DNA from: Paenibacillus_AQ nitricinens
GTDB taxonomy: Bacteria; Bacillota; Bacilli; Paenibacillales; Paenibacillaceae
Direction: 5' to 3'
Length of the DNA stretch: 64,000 bases
NCBI RefSeq assembly: GCF_052056485.1
Contig: NZ_CP183948.1
Location: 868,001 to 932,000 of the forward strand
Of the stretch, positions 1 to 8,075 are shown in pieces. The first letter of the stretch is position 1; each line of letters opens with the position of its first letter. Made by a program: the position numbers and the translations under genes. The notes beneath the pieces are model-generated. The model was not told where the DNA came from. It ran no database searches and was given only the letters and a program-made list of their open reading frames with translations.

Positions 1-1
1 G

Positions 2-433
2 ACGAATACGAGTAACTTATACTCAGCATCGCTAGGTTTCTCTGTCGTGTTCCAGAAAGTACCGAAGAAGCTGATTACGATTATTGCTGGTATTATTGCT
101 ACGTTTCTTGCCGTATTAGGGATCTATGATAAGTTCTTATCTTTCCTAAACATTATTACGATGTTTGTCTCACCGATCGGGGGGATTTATACATCTGAAT
201 TTTTGCTTGTGGATCGAAAGAAATTCACTTTTGAAGGTTTGGACCGCAATAAAAACTGGGTGATTCGCTCCTTAGCCGTATGGGTTGCAGCTACGTTATT
301 TGCTTTTATGACCACCGCAGCTCCAGATGGATTTGGATGGTTCCAGGTGACGAGTGTTCCGGCATTAGATGCCTTTATGTTCGCCTTTATTGTGCAATGG
401 ATGGTCGGCAAAATCATGACAAAGAAGGGATAA
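2..433 (+). CDS. NCS1-family purine/cytosine/hydantoin-type permease, C-terminal part
   Basis: This is the last 143 residues of an integral membrane permease whose start lies before the window. The frame is open from base 2, and the first residues, TNTSNLYSASLGFS, match the conserved NCS1 (CodB-like) segment that precedes a late transmembrane helix. A GTG at 47 is only an internal codon. Three or four hydrophobic segments follow, including one around SFLNIITMFVSPIGGIY. The family imports nucleobases, hydantoins or related compounds by cation symport. It ends 4 bases before the DUF917 gene, so it probably supplies the substrate for the two downstream proteins. The exact substrate cannot be read from this fragment. 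Confidence 0.85.
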   Translation, partial: TNTSNLYSASLGFSVVFQKVPKKLITIIAGIIATFLAVLGIYDKFLSFLNIITMFVSPIGGIYTSEFLLVDRKKFTFEGLDRNKNWVIRSLAVWVAATLFAFMTTAAPDGFGWFQVTSVPALDAFMFAFIVQWMVGKIMTKKG

Positions 434-437
434 CATC

Positions 438-1550
438 ATGAGAATGAACAAACTAACAGAATTAAATGAGCAAGCAATACAATATATCGCTGTAGGTGCA
501 GCCGTTCTTGGAACAGGTGGGGGCGGTGACCCGCATATTGGTAAATTAATGGCGAAGGAAGCCATTCGTAAACATGGTCCTGTTCGTGTGATCAGTCCAG
601 AGGATCTGGAGGACGACGCTTTGGTTGTTCCAATATCCATGATTGGTGCACCCACGGTTATGAATGAGAAGATACCTTCGATTCAGCAAATGATCAAACC
701 TTTGGATATGATTGAAAAAGAACTTGGACGCAAAGTGAATGCCATTATGCCCATTGAGGTTGGCGGCGGCAACTCTCTGATTCCTGTAATCACGGCGGCG
801 GAACGCAACATTCCTATCGTGGATGCGGATGCCATGGGACGTGCTTTTCCTGAATCGCAAATGGTGACGTTCTACTTGGACGGTATAGACTGCAGTCCGA
901 TTACGATGGCGGATGAACGCGGCAATGGTGTGCTAATGCATGCGATCGACGGCGTCTGGGAAGAGCGGATGGCGCGCGCCGTGACGATTCAAATGGGTGG
1001 ATCAGCCTCGATCTGTGATTATCCATTGTCTGGAGCACAGGTGAAACAAAGTGCAATTCCATATACCCTAACGCTTGCTTATGAAATTGGAAAAACATTA
1101 TTCGAAGCTAAGGAAATGAAAAAGAATCCAATCGAAGAGCTATTGAAGCAGTTGAATGGGTATGAATTGTTCCAGGGCAAAGCTGTAGATATTCGTCGCC
1201 GGACAGAAGGCGGATTCACACGTGGTGAAGCGATCTTCGAAGGTACGGATGCTAAAAAAGGAAGTACGATGAGTTTGTTCTTCCAGAATGAGTTCCTTCT
1301 GGCTACAGAGGATGGAAGCTCAGTAGCGGTTACCCCTGATTTGATTTCGGTGCTTGATCAGGATACAGGCATGCCGATTACAACTGAAAATTTGAAATAC
1401 GGTGCCAGGGTGACTGTGGTCGGTTTCCCTTGTGATCCGAAATGGCGTTCGCAAAAGGGTCTTGAGACGGTAGGGCCACAGTATTTTGGTTATGATGCAT
1501 CTTATGTTCCAATTGAAAAATTGGCAGCAGAGAAAGGGGGAGCAGAGTAA
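438..1550 (+). CDS. DUF917 family protein (S-methyl-thiohydantoin desulfurase-like)
   Basis: A 370-residue cytosolic protein typical of the DUF917 family in length and sequence. The N-terminal glycine-rich motif GAAVLGTGGGGDPHIG is the family hallmark, and MPIEVGGGNS and DADAMGRAFPE are further recognisable blocks. Family members usually sit beside hydantoinase/oxoprolinase subunits, and some act on thiohydantoin-type rings. The gene begins at ATG 438 after an AGAAGGGA ribosome site, 4 bases behind the permease, and its stop overlaps the next start by one base. The three genes therefore look co-transcribed and translationally coupled. The family is clear. The substrate is inferred only from neighbours. 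Confidence 0.88.
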   Translation: MRMNKLTELNEQAIQYIAVGAAVLGTGGGGDPHIGKLMAKEAIRKHGPVRVISPEDLEDDALVVPISMIGAPTVMNEKIPSIQQMIKPLDMIEKELGRKVNAIMPIEVGGGNSLIPVITAAERNIPIVDADAMGRAFPESQMVTFYLDGIDCSPITMADERGNGVLMHAIDGVWEERMARAVTIQMGGSASICDYPLSGAQVKQSAIPYTLTLAYEIGKTLFEAKEMKKNPIEELLKQLNGYELFQGKAVDIRRRTEGGFTRGEAIFEGTDAKKGSTMSLFFQNEFLLATEDGSSVAVTPDLISVLDQDTGMPITTENLKYGARVTVVGFPCDPKWRSQKGLETVGPQYFGYDASYVPIEKLAAEKGGAE

Positions 1551-3130
1551 TGTCTCAGACGAATATTAATAACAAGGATGAAATTTACCGCATTGGGATT
1601 GATGTCGGCGGGACCAATACAGATGCTGCCTTGCTCGATTCCAAATTAAAGACTATTCACACGATAAAGGTACATACCACACGTGATGTGAATGAGGGCA
1701 TCAGTGAATCGATTGGGCGTTTACTTGAAGAGAGTAACGTCAATCCGGCGCAGATTCGTTATGCGATGCTCGGAACTACGCACTGTACGAATGCTATTGT
1801 AGAACGCAAGCACTTAGGGAAAGTAGGCTTGATTCGTATCGGTGCACCGGCAACAACTGCTGTTCCTCCACTTGCGGATTGGGACGATACGCTGAAAGCA
1901 ATGGTCTGCCCACATGCTTATGTTGTTTACGGTGGTTATGAATATGATGGTCGTACGATTGTTGAGATGGATGAAGCTGAGGTTATTGACTGCTTTTTGA
2001 AGATGAAGGGTGAGGTCGAAGCGGTTGCAATCTGTGGTGTGTTCTCTCCAGTGAATACTTCACAGGAAAAACGTGTTCAAGAGCTTGCGAAGCAAGTACT
2101 CGGTGAAGATATGCCTGTGACACTGTCTCATGAAATTGGAAGCATTGGATTGCTTGAGCGTGAGAATGCCTCCTTGTTAAATGGTGCTTTACTTAACGTC
2201 ATTGCGGGAGTAGTCAAAGGCTTCGAAGAGGCGCTTCACACTTATGGAATTGACGCGAGCCTATACATCTGTCAGAACGATGGAACACTGATGTATAGTG
2301 AATACGCGCTTCGTTACCCGATTCTGACGATTGCTTGCGGTCCGACGAATTCCATTCGGGGCGCGGCACACTTGTCAGGTCTGAATGATGCGCTTGTGGT
2401 GGATATCGGGGGTACAACAACGGATATCGGCGTTCTCATGCAAGGCTTCCCGCGTCAATCCTCCGCTGCGGTTGAGATTGGCGGGATTCGCACGAACTTC
2501 CGCATGCCGGATATCTTATCGATCGGGATCGGCGGCGGGACAATCGTTCGCTTCGATGGAGCGAAGGATCAGGTAACAGTGGGTCCCGATAGCGTGGGGT
2601 ACGAGCTATTGAAGCGTGGCCTGATCTTTGGTGGTGATACGCTCACAGCAACCGATGTGGCGGTTAAGCTTGGAAGATACGAATGGAAAGATGCACTGAC
2701 TGAGAAGCTTAGTGAATCAATCTGCCGCAGAGCCGATGAGATCATTACCCAAGATATTGAGGATGCGATTGATCGGATGAAGACTAGCTCGGACCCTGTT
2801 GACGTTATTTTGGTCGGCGGCGGAAGCATTCTTGTAGCCGATCAGCTTGAGGGTGTAGCGCGGATAGTAAGACCGGATCACTATGATGCAGCGAATGCGA
2901 TTGGCGCAGCACTAGGTGAAGTTAGCGGAGAGACCGAGCGAATCTATTCGCTGGATGAAATGTCTTACGATGAAGCTAAGGAAGATGCTCGCAACCATGC
3001 GATTGAACAAGCCGTTCTTGCTGGTGCAGCTCGTGAGACTGTACAGATCGTGCTGTCTGAGGATATTCCGATTGCATACTTGCCAGGCAATGCATTGCTT
3101 GTAAAAGTGAAAGCGGCTGGACGTTTATAA
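1550..3130 (+). CDS. Hydantoinase/oxoprolinase family protein (HyuA-like)
   Basis: A 526-residue protein of the hydantoinase A/5-oxoprolinase group, which couples ATP hydrolysis to opening of a cyclic amide. Two ASKHA-type phosphate-binding motifs are visible: RIGIDVGGTNTDAALLD near residue 12 and VVDIGGTTTDIGVL near residue 284. The block MLGTTHCTNAIVERK (about residue 74) is also typical. The length fits the shorter HyuA type that pairs with DUF917 proteins rather than the long HyuA that pairs with HyuB, and no HyuB is present. ATG 1550 overlaps the preceding stop by one base. A strong terminator follows at 3142-3184, so this is the last gene of the operon. Confidence 0.9.
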   Translation: MSQTNINNKDEIYRIGIDVGGTNTDAALLDSKLKTIHTIKVHTTRDVNEGISESIGRLLEESNVNPAQIRYAMLGTTHCTNAIVERKHLGKVGLIRIGAPATTAVPPLADWDDTLKAMVCPHAYVVYGGYEYDGRTIVEMDEAEVIDCFLKMKGEVEAVAICGVFSPVNTSQEKRVQELAKQVLGEDMPVTLSHEIGSIGLLERENASLLNGALLNVIAGVVKGFEEALHTYGIDASLYICQNDGTLMYSEYALRYPILTIACGPTNSIRGAAHLSGLNDALVVDIGGTTTDIGVLMQGFPRQSSAAVEIGGIRTNFRMPDILSIGIGGGTIVRFDGAKDQVTVGPDSVGYELLKRGLIFGGDTLTATDVAVKLGRYEWKDALTEKLSESICRRADEIITQDIEDAIDRMKTSSDPVDVILVGGGSILVADQLEGVARIVRPDHYDAANAIGAALGEVSGETERIYSLDEMSYDEAKEDARNHAIEQAVLAGAARETVQIVLSEDIPIAYLPGNALLVKVKAAGRL

Positions 3131-3141
3131 GCGGAAGTTGG

Positions 3142-3184
3142 ATCTGCCTTGAGGAGTGAACACTCTTCGAGGCAGATTTTTTTT
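3142..3184 (+). terminator. Intrinsic terminator after the hydantoinase operon
   Basis: The arms ATCTGCCT and AGGCAGAT, extended by GAGTG/CACTC, form a long stem followed by eight T residues. It closes the permease-DUF917-HyuA operon. Confidence 0.9.
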
Positions 3185-3252
3185 AAGAAAGGGTATTTAG
3201 AATAGCTGTCGAAGTGGGTTATATACATATTTTAATGATAGGAGAGAGGATA

Positions 3253-4098
3253 ATGAAAGTGATTAGCACATTAGAAATCGTGGAAGTACAGACAGGGGAA
3301 CGAACCACACTTAGCTCATTCGATTACTTAATCGAAGCACCCAATTGGACGAACGATGGCAAGCGTCTTATTTATAATAGTCAGGGTTGTCTTTATTCGT
3401 TTGACATCGCGACCGGTGAGAGCGTTCACATGGATTCGAGTTTTGCTACGGAATGTAATAACGATCATGTGGTATCGTTTGACAACACTAAGATCGCCAT
3501 TAGTCATCATACGAAAGAGGATGGTAAATCGCGTATATATATCCTTCCTATAGAAGGTGGCGAGCCGATTCTAATTACACCAAAGGCTCCAAGCTATTTA
3601 CATGGCTGGTCTCCAAATGGTGCTGATTTGGCTTATTGTGCTGAGCGCAATGGTCAGTATGATATTTATACCATTCCAGTAGACGGTGGAGAAGAGGTGC
3701 AATTGACGGATGATCCAGGTCTGGATGATGGACCTGAATATTCACCAGATGGACAGCATATTTGGTTCAATTCGGTGCGTACAGGGCTGATGCAGGTGTG
3801 GCGTATGAATGCCGATGGCAGTGAGCAGATGCAGATGACTTTTGACGAGAGTAATAACTGGTTCCCGCATGTATCGCCAGATGGACAGACGATTGCATAC
3901 CTTAGTTACCGCAAAGGAGATGTAGATCCTGGTGATCACCCTGCGAATAAGGATGTTGAGATTCGATTAATGGCAAGCACGGGAGGAGAGTATCGCACAC
4001 TGGTACAACTGTATGGAGGACAGGGTACGATTAACGTGAATTCGTGGTCACCGGATAGTAAGCGATTAGCATTTGTAAGTTATGTGGTTGAGGAATAG
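3253..4098 (+). CDS. TolB/PD40-type beta-propeller protein
   Basis: A 281-residue protein built of repeated propeller blades with PD40/WD40-like motifs such as WSPNGADLAY, YSPDGQHIWF, VSPDGQTIAY and WSPDSKRLAF. These resemble TolB and the N-terminal propellers of acylaminoacyl peptidases, but no peptidase domain follows, so this is a stand-alone propeller. No signal peptide is visible, so it is probably cytosolic. ATG 3253 was chosen because GGAGAGAGG lies just before it. An in-frame upstream start at 3214 has no ribosome site. The gene lies between two terminators and appears monocistronic. Its ligand or enzyme activity is unknown. Confidence 0.8.
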   Translation: MKVISTLEIVEVQTGERTTLSSFDYLIEAPNWTNDGKRLIYNSQGCLYSFDIATGESVHMDSSFATECNNDHVVSFDNTKIAISHHTKEDGKSRIYILPIEGGEPILITPKAPSYLHGWSPNGADLAYCAERNGQYDIYTIPVDGGEEVQLTDDPGLDDGPEYSPDGQHIWFNSVRTGLMQVWRMNADGSEQMQMTFDESNNWFPHVSPDGQTIAYLSYRKGDVDPGDHPANKDVEIRLMASTGGEYRTLVQLYGGQGTINVNSWSPDSKRLAFVSYVVEE

Positions 4099-4130
4099 CC
4101 AAGATAAGAATAGAAGTGTTTGAAATCGAG

Positions 4131-4160
4131 GAGTGGGGCGCTGACCCCATTCTTTTTTTA
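4131..4160 (+). terminator. Intrinsic terminator after the propeller gene
   Basis: GAGTGGGG and CCCCATTC pair, with one G-T wobble, around a short loop and are followed by a run of seven T. Confidence 0.85.
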
Positions 4161-4233
4161 TTAAGGTCATATTGCAAAAATACCGATAAAAATTATAGAA
4201 TTTTTATTTATACATAAATGGGGGAATAGTTGG

Positions 4234-5931
4234 ATGAAGAGGATTTTTAGTGTTTTGCTAATTGCATCACTGGTTATACCAGTGCTTGGCACTACAACCT
4301 TTGCGAGCAGCACGGTGAAGGCTAAGGTAAGCGAGAGCAGGACATATTTTGACGGAGAACAAAGGGATCTGAACGGGTTCAATATCTCGAACAACAATTA
4401 TTTCCGGCTGCGCGATGTAGCGGAGTATTTCTCTGGAACAGCCAGTCAATTTGATATCACTTGGAATAAAGCAAACAATGCGATAGAGATTATAACGGGG
4501 CAAGCCTATACTCCCGAAAAGAAAACTAGCAGCAGCTATTATAGTCGCAATAGAAATTATTCAGCTACGCTGTCGACCTCTAAGGTGCTAGTGAATGGGC
4601 AGCTACAGTCGATTACGGCGTACAATATTGACGAGAATAACTATGTTCAGTTACGAGATTTGGCGGGGAAGATTCCATTCGAGATCGAATATGACGTTCA
4701 GTCTGATCGAATATCCTTGTTCTCAAAAGTTCCAGATCATGCTTACCGAGTGAAGACGACGGTGGAAGCCGAAAGTAACGCTGTATCTTCTTATTTTCCC
4801 AGATGGAAAAGTACAGCCACTTCCTATCTCGTGAATAATAATGATGGGACTGTATGTATCCTTGAGGCGAATAAGGAAGTTAGGATTGAATCATATAATG
4901 AGAAGTTTGAACTAACTGGAAATAAGAGTATCCCTTTTGAGCTTCCGATATTTGGTGGTTTCTATAGTGGGGAGAAGTATAACTATATTGCTTTTGGACA
5001 AGAGAATCGCGAAGAGAATGATAGCAAAGAAGTGATTCGTATTGTCCGTTATGATAAAAGCTTTAATAGAGTAGATAGTGTCTCCATTAAGGGTGGCGAG
5101 AGTTATACGGTTAGCCCTTTTGATTCTGGCTCTGGAAGTATGGCCGAGGCTGGTGATACGCTTGTATTCCACACTTCACGTACAAGATACACGACAGAAG
5201 ATAAACTAAATCATCAATCCCAGCTGACCATTATCGTGAATACCCAAACTATGACCGTGACGAATGATCTCGGAAGATTCCAGAAGAATCATGTCAGCCA
5301 CTCTTTTGATCAATATGTATTGTTTGATGGTGCTACTCATGTTCTAGTGGATCATGGGGATGCCTATCCCCGTTCGATTGTCCTGAATAAAGGGGACGGA
5401 ACCCGCTATAACGAAGTGAACCTGTTTAATATCCCCGGCAAAATCGGAGCGAACACCACCGGTGTTTCTATAGGCGGGTTTGAGATGTCTTCGGCGAACT
5501 ATATTGTCGCTATGAATACGATTGACCATTCGCTTGTCAAAGAATATACGTCTTATGAGATGGTGGGACTGGAGAAGGACCAGAGAGATATCGTTCTTAG
5601 TGTATTGCCAAAAGCCAATCTATCTAGCACGTCAGTGAACCACATCACCTTGGCTAAGTATGTAGGTACAAACCAGATCGCTTCCATCCCTAAATTGGTG
5701 AAAATAACCGACGACAAGCTGATGGTGCTGTGGCAGGAATTTGATATGGAAAATCATCCGGGGGACCTGAAATATGTTCTAATAAATGGAGAGGGTGCAA
5801 CCACTGGCGGTATCCAAACGATTAAGAACTTTGTACTATCAGAAAGCAGCCCTATTGTTAGCGGTGGCAAAATTGTCTGGTATACCAACAACAAAGGATC
5901 CCGACTGTTTTATTCGATCCCATTAAATTAG
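4234..5931 (+). CDS. Secreted protein with copper-amine-oxidase-N-like repeats
   Basis: A 565-residue exported protein. Residues 1 to about 26 form a signal peptide ending near TTFASS. Two copies of the Cu-amine-oxidase N-terminal-type domain follow, marked by ISNNNYFRLRDVAEYF (about residue 50) and IDENNYVQLRDLAGKI (about residue 130), each with a downstream beta strand such as ITWNKANNAIEI. Such domains are common in Paenibacillus cell-surface proteins and do not imply amine oxidase activity. From about residue 170 the protein is beta-rich and looks like a degenerate propeller without a motif I recognise. A purine-rich GGGGGAA precedes ATG 4234. It is flanked by terminators. Role unknown, probably extracytoplasmic. 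Confidence 0.75.
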   Translation: MKRIFSVLLIASLVIPVLGTTTFASSTVKAKVSESRTYFDGEQRDLNGFNISNNNYFRLRDVAEYFSGTASQFDITWNKANNAIEIITGQAYTPEKKTSSSYYSRNRNYSATLSTSKVLVNGQLQSITAYNIDENNYVQLRDLAGKIPFEIEYDVQSDRISLFSKVPDHAYRVKTTVEAESNAVSSYFPRWKSTATSYLVNNNDGTVCILEANKEVRIESYNEKFELTGNKSIPFELPIFGGFYSGEKYNYIAFGQENREENDSKEVIRIVRYDKSFNRVDSVSIKGGESYTVSPFDSGSGSMAEAGDTLVFHTSRTRYTTEDKLNHQSQLTIIVNTQTMTVTNDLGRFQKNHVSHSFDQYVLFDGATHVLVDHGDAYPRSIVLNKGDGTRYNEVNLFNIPGKIGANTTGVSIGGFEMSSANYIVAMNTIDHSLVKEYTSYEMVGLEKDQRDIVLSVLPKANLSSTSVNHITLAKYVGTNQIASIPKLVKITDDKLMVLWQEFDMENHPGDLKYVLINGEGATTGGIQTIKNFVLSESSPIVSGGKIVWYTNNKGSRLFYSIPLN

Positions 5932-5963
5932 CATACACGAGCGATTGAATTGAATTATCAGTA

Positions 5964-6014
5964 AAAGGTTATCCCGTTAATGCCAACATGAGGTATTCCG
6001 GATAACCTTTTTTT
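5964..6014. terminator. Bidirectional intrinsic terminator
   Basis: AAAGGTTATCC pairs with GGATAACCTTT across a 24-base loop and is followed by a T run on the plus strand. Four A before the stem give a shorter T run on the minus strand, so it could also stop transcription of the small minus-strand reading frame at 6055-6204. Confidence 0.8.
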
Positions 6015-6054
6015 CTACCAAACTCATATGCTGTTTCCCTTTCGCTATGCTCGT

Positions 6055-6204
6055 TTACAAAGACGCGCTAACATTTGTACCCTGATCATCTAACAAAAAG
6101 ACACCCGTGTACGCCTCAGACTTCTCACTCCAACAATATGACTCCCCATCGCTAACACCTGTCTGTTTCGTAATTCTAACGTCTTGGATAAACTGAAAGC
6201 GCAT
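6055..6204 (-). CDS. Possible small protein or gene remnant, 49 residues
   Basis: An ATG-initiated 49-residue frame on the minus strand reads MRFQFIQDVRITKQTG at its start and ends in VFLLDDQGTNVSASL. The composition looks like ordinary protein rather than a random frame, and a hairpin usable as a minus-strand terminator lies just downstream at 5964-6014. The only ribosome-site-like sequence, AGGAAG, is too close to the ATG. It could be a small gene or the 3' end of a decayed gene. I do not recognise a family. This is the only content I see between 6014 and 6232. Confidence 0.3.
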   Translation of the reverse strand: MRFQFIQDVRITKQTGVSDGESYCWSEKSEAYTGVFLLDDQGTNVSASL

Positions 6205-6231
6205 ACTTCCTATAGAAAGGAGTCCAACGCT

Positions 6232-7938
6232 ATGAACTTTAATCTTAACACGGTACCCTTCAGCCGAAGAGGCACCTTTCTGGCAATTTCTGAACTACCT
6301 GAATCGGATGTCAGGGCGGAGGGACTTTACCTACGGACTGTACGTGGTGGGGATGATAAATTTGGTGAAGCTTTTCAAATTGAACTGCTGGATGAGAGTA
6401 ATCAGTATATTCCGTACGAGGCTAAGGCAGAGCCTGCACTGCTTCATTTGAATACGGATATCGATAATATCTATGCGGAGATCTGTATTACAGATGGCCA
6501 CACGGTCCGGTTCAAGAGCAGAGGATGTGGCATTCGCCTCACCTTCCGTACCTCAGCCTACGATTATGCTTATGAACACAGCGCAGGCAGTTTTGAAGTA
6601 AACAGCTTCACCCATGAATGCCGGTTCATGCTCACCCGGTTAACCGGGGCGCTTCGGATGGAGGTGCCTTGGGATAAAATCAAGAGCTCCCGCATTGTGG
6701 CGGAATTCATCCCTGAAGCAAGTACGAAAATTGCCGAGTTTGCGGTGGAAGAATTCCGCACGGTATGGGAACGGCGTGATGCCTGGACACCATGGGAGGA
6801 AGCAGTACTAGAGGTGCAACAGGAATATGACCAGTGGCTGGATGCTAGCTTGACCGTTCCCGAACAATGGCAGGACGGCCGTGAACTGGCAGCTTATATT
6901 ACCTGGTCCTGTCTCGTTCCCGCGGAAGGATGTTTGACCCGGCCAGCCATGTATATGTCGAAGAATTGGATGACGAATATTTGGAGCTGGGATCACTGCT
7001 TCAATGCGATGGCTCTAGTTAGGCATCATCCAGAGCTGGCGTGGGACCAGTTCATGATCTTCTTCGACCGTCAGGAAGAGAGCGGCCTGATTCCAGATTT
7101 TATCAATGACAAGTATGAGCTTTGGAACTGCAACAAGCCGCCTATTCATGGCTGGACGCTGGCCTGGATGATGCAGCGGACGGATTATATTAAGGAATCC
7201 CATCTTCGTGAAGTGTATGGCCCCTTGAGCAAGTGGACGAACTGGTGGTTCCGTTACCGGGATAACGACATGGACGGTATACCACAGTACAATCATGGAA
7301 ACGATTCGGGTTGGGACAACAGTACTGCCTTTAATAACGGGATTCCGGTGGAGAGTCCGGATCTGGCAGCATTCTTAATCTTGCAGATTGAACTGCTTGC
7401 CGAAATTGCCGGGCTTCTGGGGCTTACCGACGAAAGCACCGCATGGAGACGATTGGGCGAGGAGACCCTGGAGAAAATGCTGCGTCATTTCTGGAAGGAT
7501 GGAAGGTTCACCGCTTGCCGTTCTGGAACTCACGAAGCATCCGACGGCGACAGCCTGCTGCTCTTCGTGCCCGTTCTGCTCGGCAAGCGGCTGCCGGAGC
7601 CCATCCTGCGCGCACTGCTGGATGGCTTAAGGGATGAGAGCCGCTTCCTGACGCCGAACGGCTGGGCTACTGAGAGCGTGAAGAGCCCTTACTACACCCC
7701 GGATGGCTATTGGCGAGGCCCAATCTGGGCGCCTTCCACCATGCTGCTCGTAGAGGGGGTGGCCGCAGCGGGGGATATCGAACTGGCAAATGAGGTAGCC
7801 CGCCGATTCTGCAATATGCTGAACAAGAGCGGCATGGCCGAGAATTTCGATGCCTTGACGGGTCAAGGCCTTCGTGACAGGGCATTCACTTGGACCTCAA
7901 GTGTCTTCTTAATACTGGGGCATGAGTATACAACCTAA
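6232..7938 (+). CDS. GH63/GH37-like (MGH1-type) glycoside hydrolase
   Basis: A 568-residue cytosolic glycosidase with an (alpha/alpha)6-barrel catalytic domain from about residue 210. Diagnostic blocks are IWSWDHCFNAMAL, NKPPIHGWTLAWMM, GNDSGWDNSTAF, YWRGPIWAPSTMLL and a final AENFDALTGQG. In related GH63/GH37 enzymes the Asp of the DSGWDN block and the Glu of the final block act as acid and base. This is carried over from the family, not shown here. About 200 N-terminal residues form a beta-rich domain. ATG 6232 is preceded by AAAGGAG; the frame is open 16 codons further upstream but without a ribosome site. It stands before the YesM/YesN pair and probably acts on oligosaccharides brought in by the following importer. 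Confidence 0.82.
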   Translation: MNFNLNTVPFSRRGTFLAISELPESDVRAEGLYLRTVRGGDDKFGEAFQIELLDESNQYIPYEAKAEPALLHLNTDIDNIYAEICITDGHTVRFKSRGCGIRLTFRTSAYDYAYEHSAGSFEVNSFTHECRFMLTRLTGALRMEVPWDKIKSSRIVAEFIPEASTKIAEFAVEEFRTVWERRDAWTPWEEAVLEVQQEYDQWLDASLTVPEQWQDGRELAAYITWSCLVPAEGCLTRPAMYMSKNWMTNIWSWDHCFNAMALVRHHPELAWDQFMIFFDRQEESGLIPDFINDKYELWNCNKPPIHGWTLAWMMQRTDYIKESHLREVYGPLSKWTNWWFRYRDNDMDGIPQYNHGNDSGWDNSTAFNNGIPVESPDLAAFLILQIELLAEIAGLLGLTDESTAWRRLGEETLEKMLRHFWKDGRFTACRSGTHEASDGDSLLLFVPVLLGKRLPEPILRALLDGLRDESRFLTPNGWATESVKSPYYTPDGYWRGPIWAPSTMLLVEGVAAAGDIELANEVARRFCNMLNKSGMAENFDALTGQGLRDRAFTWTSSVFLILGHEYTT

Positions 7939-7948
7939 AAATATACGG

Positions 7949-7999
7949 GCACTTCCTTCTGGTCAAGACCGGCGTGAGGGGAAGTGCTTTCCCATTTTT
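7949..7999 (+). terminator. Probable terminator after the GH63-like gene
   Basis: GCACTTCC pairs with GGAAGTGC over a loop of about 23 bases. The T tract is interrupted (CTTTCCCATTTTT), so termination may be partial and allow readthrough into the sensor kinase. Confidence 0.5.
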
Positions 8000-8075
8000 C
8001 GAGATATTCCCGAGTGTGCCAGTCCATGCTACACTTCAACTATAAAAATGAAATATAAGGCGGGGATGAGGAGTC

